Origin: Nemertoderma westbladi | Taxonomy: Eukaryota; Xenacoelomorpha; Nemertodermatida; Nemertodermatidae | Length of the DNA stretch: 31,435 bases | Direction of reading: 5' to 3' | Assembly: GCA_032718475.1 (NCBI GenBank) | Contig: JAUCBJ010002434.1 | Span: 1-31,435 of the forward strand | In this document: in pieces, positions 20,983-30,209 of the stretch | Layout: every line of letters begins with the position of its first letter | Position numbering within the stretch: position 1 is the first letter of the stretch | The notes under the pieces: generated by a model | The model's input: the letters and a program-made list of their open reading frames with translations, nothing else | What the model was told of the DNA's origin: nothing | Databases searched by the model: none | Program-made: the position numbers and the translations under genes

Positions 20983-23900
20983 ATGGCAAACCAGGGTGTG
21001 GTATTTGCCCCGAGAGCAGACTCCGCAAAAAAGCACCCCCCAACCCCCACTATGGATTACATTAGCAATGCGGAGGTCCGGCCACTAGAGGCCAGTGGAA
21101 TTACCGGACACAATCGGCATCACAGGCGTCAGTTAACTCCTGACCGGCTGCCTGTCTCACCCCCTACTGGAGAGAGAGCAGCCAACAATTCTTTGAGTCC
21201 CTTTCCTGATGACCTTTCTGGCCCAAACCCTGGGTCACCAGGGAGGCCAGATTGTGATGGGGAGAGGAATTCTGGAGTTGGAGGCTACTCTCATGTTCCA
21301 CCCCGACCAACAAAGCCATTGGTGAATCTGAGGCAAGTCACTAGACTAGCCTCAATAAACACCCTAACACTCGGGTCCCCAATGCGACAAGGTGAGCTGA
21401 CTGCCTTGGCAGATAAGCTTTCTCTTAGCGCAGCGGGTGTTCAAGAGCACCGAATGCAGACTGGACAGACTGATGAGGTTCTGATTAAGGACATGGGGGG
21501 CGGTTGGCGACTCGCCCTCACATCAGCAGATGATAGTGGCAATGGTGGAATTGGTCTATTGATGAATCCAACTGCACATGCAGCATTGGACAAAATAGAC
21601 CAAATCTCTAACCGCATCATCCGTTGCCACTTCTCATGTTCTGGAAGACTGGCTAAGAAGTTTCCTAAGGTGATTCTGATTGTGTGCTACTTTCCAACTA
21701 GTGTTGCCCCTGTAGAGGAGGTGGAAAATTTCTACCACAATCTACAAGCAGCTACTGATGGAGTGGATCAGCATGCATTCTTAACATTCCTGGGAGACTT
21801 TAATGCAAGTCTGCATCAATCACCTACATCGCCCTGGGTCTATAGCAATAGTGTGAACCGAAATTCTGTCCATCTTCAGGATTTTATCTCTGGAAATGGA
21901 TTGTTTTCGGCTGGAACCCAGTTCAAGAAGCGAACTGGAAAGCTATAGACTCATAATGGACCCGGTGGTCACAAGTCCCAGATAGACCATATTCTGTTTC
22001 GTAGGAAATACAGGAGCTCTATACAAGACTGTAATGCATTTACACTTCGACCCTTCTCCAGTGATCACCGCCTTATTGTAGCCAAGGTAAGACTTAGTCT
22101 GCATGCTAGCAGAACAACGAAATCTGCCTTGCCGCGGCATGACTGGTCCTCTCTGTTGCAACAGCCAAGTGTGAGATCCAGCTTCACACTACAGCTGAGC
22201 AACAGGTATGAGGCTCTTGCCTCTGAGGCGGCAGATCACTGTGAGGGCTATACTGCCTTTACAGAAGCAGTTAAGTTAGCAGCTGCAGAAACAGTTCCCG
22301 TATACCCTCGAAACAGGAAAAGGGCCCCCTGGACTGACAACAAAATTCAGAAGTGCCGAAATGACCTTCATAAGGCGCAGAAAGAGTCCCAACTCAAACA
22401 GACTACAGCGGCCAAGAATGCAGTTAAGGCTGCATCTAGGTCCCTGAACAGGCAGTACTCTGTTAATCTACAGGAGCTAATAAACCAACAGGTTGATGCC
22501 ATCAATGATGCTGACGACAGCAGGCAATCATCCCAGGCATGGAAATCGATCAATTTGCTTACTGGGCGGAAAAGCCAACCAACCACCAAGGTTAAGGTGG
22601 AATCACCAGCCGATCGCCTCAATGGCCACTTTGAAAAGCTCCTCCATAATGCCAGGGTATTGCCTGATAACTTTATAGAAGTAAAAGTGTCTGAGTCTGT
22701 ACTCCCAGATATTCCCATTGGCGATATCTCCTTTGCAGAAGTGAAGGCTGCTGCAAAGAGCATTAAGACCAATCGTGCCAGTGGAGTAGATGGTGTTCCC
22801 CCTGAGGTCTTTAAAATACCTGAGTGTTTAAAGCTCATCTATCCCATCATAGTAGACATGTACCGAACAACAAGAGTCCCACAAGAAATGAAAACAAATA
22901 AGTTGGTGCCAGTTCCCAAGAAGGGCAACCTAACACTCTATGGTTCTTTTCGGGGAATCTCATTGATCTCGATTGCTACAAAGCTATACAATAGGATTCT
23001 ATTAAATCGCATCAGGGATCCTATTGAGAGACTGCTCCGTGGAAATCAGAATGGGTTCCGTAAAGGTCGTGGGACCATGGAGCCCATTTTGGCACTTAGA
23101 AGGATAATTGAAGAATTATCAAAAAAGAAAGACAGGCATCTGGCTGTTATCTTTGTTGACTTCTTCAAGGCCTTTGATTCAGTCTCTCGCTCACGTATGT
23201 TCAGCATACTTTCATTATATGGGATTCCTGATGAAATTATTGCAGCAATCAGAACAGTATACAATGGTTCGACAACATTTGTGTCTACTGTTGACGGTGA
23301 CACAGAACCATTTGAAGTGTTATGGGGCGTCCTCCAAGGAGACACACTTGCACCATTCTTGTTCATTATTGTGGTTGACTATGTTCTACGCATGTCATTA
23401 GATCATCATAATGATGATGGGGTGATGATAACTTCACCTACAGGCTCCAGAAGTCGAGGAAATCCTGCCAAGTACCTAACTTATCTAGACTTTGCTGATG
23501 ACTTAGGAGTACTCTCAGAATCATTAGAGGGAGCCCAACGGCTCCTCAGCTCATTAGAACATGCTGCTTCTAGTGTTGGTCTTTTTATTAACTCCAGAAA
23601 GACCAAAATTTTGACAGTTAACTTTGAAAGTCCTCAGCAAGTCTCTGATCGGATGAGCATAAGCTCAAAGGATGGTATGCTTGAGCATGTGGACGACTTC
23701 TGTTACCTGGGATCATGGATCCGGAAGTCAGGTGAGGACCTTCGAATACGTAAGGGAAAGGCATGGGCAGCCTTGAATAGGCTTTCCAGGATTTGGAAGT
23801 CACCGAGAATTAATCGGAAACTTAAGGTCCGATTATTTAGAGCAGCAGTAGTTCCAGTACTCCTCTATGGGAGTCCATGCTGGGCTCTAACTGCTGAGGA

Positions 23901-24270
23901 CACCAAATCTCTGGATGGCACATTCACAAGAATGCTACGCCGGGTTCATTGTGTCAAGTACAATGCACACATCTCCAACCAGACACTATATAACATTGGA
24001 GGTGTCTCATTGGTTCCCCCAAGTTTGACACTAGAACAAAATCGCCTCCGCTTTGCAAGACATTGCTTTCGCCGTGAGGACCAGCCAGTGCATAATCTTG
24101 TACTTTGGCAGCCTCATGGAGTGAATAAGCATGGTGGACAGCCCATGACTTTCTTGAGACGTATCTTAAAGGACACTGACCTTGAAGATGCGGATGATCT
24201 AGCAAATGTCATGGGTGATAGGGAGTTGTGGCGGTGCAATTTTGTTGACAAGCCGGCACAGCATTCTTAA
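20983..24270 (+). pseudogene. LINE endonuclease-reverse transcriptase, one in-frame stop
   Basis: This polyprotein nicks target DNA and copies the element's RNA by target-primed reverse transcription. The first in-frame ATG is at 20983. Endonuclease motifs lie at SINT (about 21352), QEHR (about 21442, catalytic Glu), CYFPTS, and GDFNAS (about 21793). After a TAG at 21946-21948 the same frame continues through SQIDHI and SSDHRL, which complete the endonuclease fold, then the linker and RT. RT motifs are FVDFFKAFDS (about 23152, first catalytic Asp), GVLQGDTLAPF (about 23326) and FADD (about 23491). The C-terminal region ends before a TAA at 24268. The TAG sits where related proteins normally carry Trp, one base from TGG, so a single transition inactivates this copy unless it is read through. 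Everything else is uninterrupted, so the copy is young. Confidence 0.9.
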
Positions 24271-24306
24271 AAATGCAGCTGCAATGCAGCATGCCGATCC
24301 TAGTAC

Positions 24307-24729
24307 CTCAGTAGAGAGAACCTAACCGACTAGCAATGGCCCATCACAACATGCCTTATTCGCATTAATAGTCATTGTTTAGACAAATAAATTTGAAACA
24401 ATAACGATAATATTATAAATTACATTTTTCAATAACTAAATGTTTATTTTATTCAAAAATAATAATGTTAAACGTTAAATTACACTACTCATGTGTTATG
24501 GCATCTAAGGGTTCTTGCGCCCCATTCCTTGTGTACTGGTAAGCGTCCTGTTGTTGACGCTGCTACTGGATTCTCGCCGTGAAAACACTTGTCACCCGCC
24601 GTATAAAGAAAACAGCCGTACAAAGTTCTACTTTATGTACATTCCCTTCTACCTACGGGGTTACATAATAGTTAAATTTATAATTAATTAATTGTAATAT
24701 AATATAATATTTTACTTCCACGAAAAAAT
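24307..24729. other. Spacer between LINE 3' end and U6-like gene
   Basis: AT-rich except for 24500-24660, a more GC-balanced patch containing the hairpin AGCGTC-(8 nt)-GACGCT at 24542-24561. I compared this patch by eye with tRNA, 5S, U1, U2 and rRNA motifs and found no match beyond short words. Confidence 0.5.
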
Positions 24730-24737
24730 AAAAAAAA
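24730..24737 (-). terminator. Pol III T-run terminator of the U6-like gene
   Basis: Eight consecutive A on the plus strand read as eight T downstream of the U6-like RNA, the standard RNA polymerase III stop. A second run of six follows at 24723-24728. Confidence 0.85.
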
Positions 24738-24841
24738 GGTGGTTAACGCTTCACGGTTTTGCGTGTCATCCCTGCGCGGGGGCCATGCTAACCTTCTCTG
24801 TCTAAAACCAATTTTATTAAATGTATCGCCTAAGCTGATAC
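24734..24841 (-). ncRNA. U6 spliceosomal snRNA-like gene, divergent but structured
   Basis: U6 is the Pol III-made catalytic RNA of the major spliceosome. Reading from 24841 down to the T-run, the RNA is about 104 nt plus terminal Us, matching the usual ~107. Collinear conserved blocks: 5' stem-loop, TAAAATTGG, ACAGAGA, the AGC triad (GTTAGCATGG), the internal stem-loop with GCGCA loop, GGATGACACGCAAA, and CGTGAAGCGTT. Compared with the human U6 I remember, the 5' stem reads GTATC/GATAC instead of GTGCT/AGCAC, three base pairs changed on both sides, and the internal stem-loop has a U-A pair changed to C-G. The six bases before ACAGAGA differ fully. One change makes AGAGAAGGTTAGCA, the form also found in U6atac, but the 3' half is clearly U6. 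Compensatory changes argue for a functional variant over a decayed pseudogene. Confidence 0.85.
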
Positions 24842-24865
24842 AATTAACATATTAAGAGATTGGCG

Positions 24866-24872
24866 TATTTAT
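24866..24872 (-). promoter_or_regulatory. TATA-like box at -31 to -25 of the U6-like gene
   Basis: ATAAATA on the minus strand lies 25-31 bp upstream of the predicted first G (24841), where gene-external Pol III promoters of U6 carry their TATA box. A proximal sequence element would be expected around -45 to -65 (about 24886-24906), but the species' consensus is unknown and I do not call it. Confidence 0.6.
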
Positions 24873-26025
24873 CGGAATGAAAAATCCGGATCAAGATAGA
24901 GTTATGCCTAGATATAATTTGTTTAAAGAGAGAGTCAACCAAGTTTATATCAGTCTAAATTTATGTTATTTTAAGGGATATTGGTATATAGAAAATTCAA
25001 TAAATTGTATTCAAAATTTACGTTAAGTGATTTAATTTTAATCTTATAAATTGAATAATAATATCATTATTCCAAGTTTGGATGAACTGAATAATGTCTA
25101 CAATCTTACTCTTGGCTACTCTGACAAATAAAATAGATGGGCTGTTTCTGTTCCAACATTCTCCACAATTTAGTATACAACCAATCACAATGCACCTGAA
25201 TCACAACTACCCACCACAATAGCCTATGCTAGACGGCCAAGTACTGTAGGGTTGAGAACAGTGGCAGCATAATTGTGATGGTATTGAGAGATGGGAGGCC
25301 ATGAGGGGGTAAATTAAATATAAACTCCCGAAAAAAAACAAGATTGAAATTTCTAGCTTATTTTTTTTGAAACCCATCTAATTGCAAACACCAAAAAACC
25401 GATGTAAATCAAAAATAGAGATGTTACAAATCATATTTCATGAAATGCAATTTTCAAAAAAACGTCGCAAAAAAAGTGCCAAAAGTAGGGTTAAAAAATG
25501 TGCTATAACTTAAAAAATATTAAATATTGTTAAAAGCCGTTTGAACAATTACGAAGAAAGTATGTATTTAGAAAAAGTCATAAAGTTTCAGATTGCCAAC
25601 TGCGTTTGCTGAGTTTTTACAAAAAAACCACGGGGGGTCATATAGACCACCCTCCCCCCCCCCTCATCGGGTTAAATAGGGTTAATAGATCTAACTAGGG
25701 GCCTACCATAGTATTATTGTCATTGTAACATTGTGGAGGGAGAGTATTTTACTGATGTTAATGTTATTTAATAATATAATTTCAAATTTGTGTAACTCAA
25801 GCAAGTTATGGGAAATATACCGCTGCTGGTGCAGTTCATAAAGAATGAAAAAATACCAGACAATATACTGTGTAATACGTAATAAAAACATAAATTAGTT
25901 TCATCGAAATGAGAATTTAAAGTTTCTTCCTTCAGTCACATATGTCTACCTACAGTACATATAGTAAGTAATCCAAATTGTCGACATACTACAGCTAGGG
26001 GGTCTACCATTAACGAAGTGTAGAT
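24873..26025. other. AT-rich intergenic DNA, no gene recognised
   Basis: A-rich non-coding sequence. A polarised G/C patch occurs near 25631-25663 (GGGGGGTCATATAGACC followed by a nine-C run). CTAGGGGCCTACCAT near 25695 resembles CTAGGGGGTCTACCAT near 25995. No coding region was seen. Confidence 0.6.
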
Positions 26026-26078
26026 GTTATGGAAAGAGGATCTTCCCCAGCAGCTGGAGAAGACCCTCTTTCTATAAC
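26026..26078. repeat. Strong hairpin, 20-nt arms
   Basis: GTTATGGAAAGAGGATCTTC (26026-26045) pairs with GAAGACCCTCTTTCTATAAC (26059-26078) with two mismatched or wobble positions. The loop contains CCAGCAGCTGG, itself an inverted repeat. Outer bases ACGAAG and CTTCGT can extend the stem beyond a 7-nt bulge on one side. It could be a fold-back element or a small structured RNA. Nothing decides between these. Confidence 0.75.
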
Positions 26079-27050
26079 TTCGTACATATAGGCCTAGAAG
26101 TAATAATGTACTATTATTTAAGAAATAATTGAGCGCAACCTGTTTAGGTCATCGGTACTTAGTGATATAACAACTTCTGCAGCAACAATCTGATAGGAAT
26201 CTTTATAATCTTTAAGTTACATCCAACTAAATCATGCTGATAATAATTATCTGTTTCGCAATTAACTTTTATAATATTCTGTATTATAATTCATTGACTT
26301 TTTCATCATAAATCGCAATCACAAATACAATCTGTTTGCTCATAATTTAATCTACGAAGTATGACAGTTAATAAAGACAAAAAAATATATGCAGAAATAC
26401 AATTATTGCCAATTTATATATAATACATATCAGGTCAAACTATGAAAATTTTAAATATTCAAAACATTGCACTGGTAGGTAAAAAAGATATTGGGATGAA
26501 AACGAACACTCGCTTTTCAGCGATTTGGTCTCAACATGAAGTAAGGATCCGGAGAGACTCTTTTCTGAAAATTTATTGAATATGTCTGACTTAGATGACT
26601 GGAAAACTTCGATAACAAAATTAGTTTTACAGATATTTTATTACTTAATTACAGTACTTAGACTAATCTATATTTGACCTATTTAAGGGAATAATGGACT
26701 CATTTGGCCAAAACGTCCAATAAGCTAATCCTAGATTTCACTCATTGGGCCGAAACGTCCTAGTCCGAACCGTCATAGGCCGAAACGTATGTTACCCGAT
26801 TTGTCTATGGACACTCAATTTTCTCTGCCATCAGATTATTTGGATCATCTACAAGGGGGAATTCATCTCACTAGAATATCCATCCAAGTTTATGGATGAA
26901 TAAATTAAATTACATTATTTTAATAAAAATGTCGAAACATCTTGGCCCCCCATAGTTCTTGCTGCAGTCATGGTTTATGTTACAAATATATCAAATTGTT
27001 TTCAAAGTCAATACAAAGCCAATCCAGAACTTACCGCAAGTAAGTTCACA
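26079..27050. other. AT-rich intergenic DNA with a triple short repeat
   Basis: No gene recognised. Three copies of the word GGCC(A/G)AAACGT lie within about 80 bp (near 26708, 26747 and 26779), each followed by CC or ATG. The spacing is irregular, so they may be part of a dispersed repeat. Confidence 0.55.
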
Positions 27051-28163
27051 CCTGCAGTTTTTCAACCTGAGTTTCTCGTTCACAGCAGTTTTTCGACCTG
27101 AGTTTTTCGTTCACATCAGCAGTATTTCGACCTTAGTTTATGATTGCTATTATTACACTGTGGTATTATAATATCCCATTCGAATTCGAAATAAATTATG
27201 AGTTTATATGATTTTCTATATCGGGAGGGGGGGGTGGGGGAGGGGGCGGGGTTTCGACCCGAGTTTCTCGTTCACAGCAGTTTTTCGACCTGAGTTTCTC
27301 GTTCACATCAGCAGTTTTTCGACCTGAGTTTCTCGTTCACATCAGCAGTTATTCGACCCGAGTTTCTCGTTCACATCAGCAGTTTTTCGACCCGAGTTTC
27401 TCGTTCACATCAGCAGTTTTACGACCAGAGTTTCTCGTTCACATCAGCAGTTTTTCGACCCGAGTTTTTCGTACACATCAGCAGTTTTTCGACCCGAGTT
27501 TCTCGTTCACATCAGCAGTTTTTCGACCCGAGTTTCTCGTTCACATCAGTAGTTTTTCGACCCGAGTTTCTCGTCCACATCAGCAGTTTTTCGACCCGAG
27601 TTTCTCGTTCACATCAGCAGTTTTTCGACCTGAGTTTCTCGTTCACATCAGCAGTTTTTCGACCCGAGTTTTTCGTTCACATCAGCAGTTTTGCGACCGA
27701 GTTTCTTATTTACATCAGCAGTTTTTCGACCTGAGTTTCTCGTTCACAGCAGCAGTTTCTCGACCCGAGTTTCTCGTCTACATCATCAGCTTTTCGACCT
27801 GAGTTTCTCGTTCACATCAGCAGTTTTACGATCCGAGTTTCTCGTTCACATCAGCAGTTTTTCGACCCGAGTTCGTTCACATCAGCAGTTTTTCGACAAG
27901 AGTTTCTCGTTCACATCAGCAGTTTTTCGACCTGAGTTTCTCGTTCACATCAGCAGTTTTTCCGACCTGAGTTTCTCGTTCTCATCAGCAGTTTTTCGAC
28001 CCGAGTTTTACGTTCACATCAGCAGTTTTGCGACCGAGTTTCTCATTCACATCAGCAGTTTTTCGACCCGAGTTTCTCGTTCACATCAGCAGTTTATCGA
28101 CCCGAGTTTCTCGTTCACATCAGCAGTTTTTCGACCCGAGTTTCTCGTTCCAATCAGCAGTTT
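27051..28163. repeat. Minisatellite C: ~29 copies of a 34-bp unit, in two blocks
   Basis: The representative unit is 27490-27523, containing CGACCCGAGTTTCTCG, then TTCACATCAGCAG and a T5 run. Each unit contains the mini-hairpin CGAG-TTT-CTCG. Two to three units at 27051-27140 are separated from the main block (27251-28163) by about 110 bp of unrelated sequence that ends in a G-run. Units vary by substitutions and 1-3 bp indels (for example a shortened unit near 27872). The open frame at 27691-28215 is a by-product of the repeat. Confidence 0.95.
27223..27251 (+). repeat. G-run tract with G-quadruplex potential
   Basis: Five runs of three or more G (GGGA, G8, T, G5, A, G5, C, G4) lie within 29 bp, with single-base loops. 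This is a textbook intramolecular G-quadruplex pattern. It marks the junction where the main block of minisatellite C begins. Confidence 0.85.
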
Positions 28164-28322
28164 TATCTATGTATATTGTATGTACAGTTTAAGACCTATG
28201 TATAATATAACATAGACTTGCAAAAATATACAATCAAATAAAAATACAGCAGGTAAAGATTACACAAATAGTCCTAAGAAACATGGCTTTAAATGAAAAC
28301 TGTACTAATAATGTACATACAT

Positions 28323-28644
28323 ATATTAATATGAAAACAATAAAATAGGACATGGGGTCTTATTCCCTCCCTTTTCGGCGGACAAAATGTCCTATATTTT
28401 TCGTAGTTTATGGGATAGCCTATTTCGTGCAATACTTACCGGAACCTGTAGTTACTGTATGGTTTGATGTAATTTTTCTTGTGGTAGTTGGGTTGGGTTA
28501 TGTAGCACTAAAATCGATTTGGTATTTGGTTTTTGATGGGCCTTAGTGCCTGAGTACTAACAGTGGCTCAAGTGGCCCTAAATGCTAGGTAGTATCTGAG
28601 GGAATAAGACCCCATGTCCTATTTTATTGTTTTCATATTAATAT
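28323..28644. mobile_element. MITE with perfect 47-bp terminal inverted repeats
   Basis: 28323-28369 and 28598-28644 are perfect reverse complements over 47 bp. The arms contain GGACATGGGGTCTTATTCCC and, outermost, the self-palindrome ATATTAATAT, so a TA or longer AT target duplication cannot be separated from the repeat. The 228-bp interior has a 64-codon open frame with no resemblance to a transposase, so the element is non-autonomous. Perfect arms indicate recent insertion or recent conversion. The word AGACCCCATGTC near 20353 may mark another, decayed copy. Confidence 0.88.
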
Positions 28645-28898
28645 CACAATCCCTCTAAAGTCGTGGTTGTCAAACATCATATAAATACATATATTAGGTG
28701 TTCAATAACCGGTTCATTGACACATCTCTGTAATCTCTATTGAAACAGGATTAAAAATCTTAAACATGAAAATAGCTCATCCTACAACCTCTAACTTAAT
28801 AACTGGTATCGGTAAATACTTAACCTTACAGAAGCTTAAACCAATATGAAAAGACTCATTCACCAATCATAAATTAGAGAATCTTAGAGAGTTGGTGT
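28645..28898. other. AT-rich spacer between MITE and minisatellite D
   Basis: No gene, RNA or repeat structure was recognised in these roughly 250 bp. Confidence 0.55.
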
Positions 28899-29318
28899 TT
28901 TCCACCCGCTATCACCCGACTGTAACGCATTTCCACCCGCTATCACCTGACTGTAACGCCTTTCAACCCACTATCGCCCGACTGTAATGCCTTTCCATCC
29001 GCCATTGCCAGACTGTAATGCCTTTCCTCCAGCTATCGCCCGAGTGTAACTCCTTACCACCCACTATCGCCCGACTGTAATGCCTTTAAACCCACTATCG
29101 CCCGAATATAACGCCTTTTCACCTGCTATCGCCCAACTGTAACACCTTTCAACACACTATCGCCCGAGTGTAACTCCTTTCCACCCACTATCGCCAGACT
29201 GTAACGCATTTCCACCCGCTATTGCCCGACTGTAACGCATTTCAACCCACTATCACCCGACTGTAACGCATTTCAACTCACTAACGCCCAACTGAAAGGC
29301 CTTTCCACCCGCTATCGT
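28899..29318. repeat. Minisatellite D: ~14 copies of a 31-bp unit
   Basis: The representative unit is 28899-28929: TTTCCACCCGCTATC, then ACCCGACTGTAACGC. Units diverge by roughly 10-20 percent, more than arrays A and B, so the array is older or less homogenised. Every plus-strand unit normally contains TAA, so no long ORF results. It ends in the target site of the LINE tail at 29324. Confidence 0.93.
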
Positions 29319-29325
29319 TTTTAGT
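29313..29325 (+). repeat. Left target-site duplication of LINE tail fragment
   Basis: TATCGTTTTTAGT, repeated exactly at 29399-29411. The last bases overlap the LINE-derived sequence by microhomology. Confidence 0.8.
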
Positions 29326-29398
29326 CGACAAGCCGGCACAGCATTCTTAAAAATGCAGCTGCAATGCAGCATAACGATCCTAGTAGTAGTAGTAGTAG
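29324..29398 (+). mobile_element. Extreme 5'-truncated LINE copy: 3' tail only (~75 bp)
   Basis: The sequence from GTCGACAAGCCGGCACAGC to GATCC matches the last ~65 bp of the long copy (24242-24300) and is followed by (TAG)n of about six units. It retains the stop-codon region, the TGCAGCTGCA palindrome and the GCTGC-AAT-GCAGC hairpin. Bracketed by a 13-bp duplication, it is a complete TPRT product that stopped almost at once. It shows how little 3' sequence is needed at an insertion. Confidence 0.9.
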
Positions 29399-29411
29399 TA
29401 TCGTTTTTAGT
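29399..29411 (+). repeat. Right target-site duplication of LINE tail fragment
   Basis: TATCGTTTTTAGT, an exact repeat of 29313-29325, directly after the TAG repeats. Confidence 0.8.
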
Positions 29412-30209
29412 AGATTTCTATATTATTGGTCTTCGAAGTTGTTGAAGCTAACGTTTCCCAGGCCTCACAATTGTATAAAATACAATTTATGACTCAAGCA
29501 TCGATAACTTTTTGTTTGACTTTTAAAACGAGCAGACAAATTATTCTCTCTTAAAATATTATAAAAATCTTAAAAGAGAGAATATTAAAATATTAAAAAA
29601 ATCTTAAAATATTTATTTTATTATGTTTTTGCTTCGAGGTCTGCCGCGAGCACTTCTTTGAGAATTCCGGATGTACAGAGTGTTCGAGAGGAAACGGTTT
29701 GTTTTCTGTAGTTGGTTCATTGATAAACAGAGCCGCACTTTTTTTGGGTTAGGTTTTGTGTTATATAATAATATATTATATGGAAAATACAGTATTATTT
29801 ATGTTTTCCCAACAATATTAGCAAGTCAAATTTCAATAAAGCCAAGTGAGTAAAGGTTTGATCAAGAAATCGACCTAGCGTTGCAAAATATTATTTCACA
29901 GAATTAGAGGTTGAAGTCAAAATAGTTGGTTGGGTTTTAAAAAATCGAATTTTATTTTTTTACTTTTTCTAGAACGGGGAATTATTTGGTAATTCTGAAA
30001 CTGTATTTAGTTTTGGAGTTATTTGATTTTTTGTAGACCTCACTCATTTTGAAATTAATAGAAATTTAAGTGGCCAATTTTTTGTAAGATAGGCATTACT
30101 TTTTCAAAATACTATAATTGTATTTGGCCTACAGCATAATTTTCGATATGAGTTCTCCTGTTCAGTGATTTCATTTCAAATGTTACTTTCCACGGCTGAC
30201 GCTTTTCTA
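29412..30209. other. AT-rich DNA, one hairpin, no gene recognised
   Basis: ATTCTCTCTT (29543-29552) is the exact reverse complement of AAGAGAGAAT (29574-29583), with a 21-nt AT-rich loop. A similar AAAATCTTAAAA motif follows. A 60-codon open frame (29671-29853) has no recognisable features. Confidence 0.55.

Larger units (their letters stand above)
20551..24306 (+). mobile_element. Near-full-length non-LTR retrotransposon (RTE/Proto2-like)
   Basis: One EN-RT reading frame (20983-24270) is preceded by about 430 bp of GC-richer, non-coding sequence that probably is the 5' UTR. It is followed by a 36-bp 3' UTR containing the palindrome TGCAGCTGCA and a GCTGC-AAT-GCAGC hairpin, then CCTAGTA. There is no poly(A). 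The single ORF, N-terminal APE endonuclease and microsatellite-type tail fit RTE-like clades. That assignment is from family knowledge and not from a tree. The 5' end is not fixed because I found no target-site duplication. Three other copies of the family lie at 16331, 29324 and 31254, all in the same orientation. Confidence 0.85.

Noticed and set aside
24500-24660. Possible rRNA or second snRNA fragment (CTTAGATG word on the minus strand)
   Set aside because: Only a 9-base match to an 18S word and no collinear second block.
24734-24841. U6atac identity for the snRNA
   Set aside because: It shares AGAGAAGGTTAGCA with U6atac, but the internal stem-loop, GGATGACACGC and CGTGAAGCGTT are U6, and the 5' part is U6-length.
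26070-26086. loxP-like ATAACTTCGTA
   Set aside because: One arm-like match to a 13-bp site, with no properly spaced partner. It belongs to the hairpin.
27691-28215. 174-codon open frame
   Set aside because: Lies within the 34-bp minisatellite and reflects its composition.
28352-28546. 64-codon open frame inside the MITE
   Set aside because: It overlaps the inverted end and shows no transposase features.
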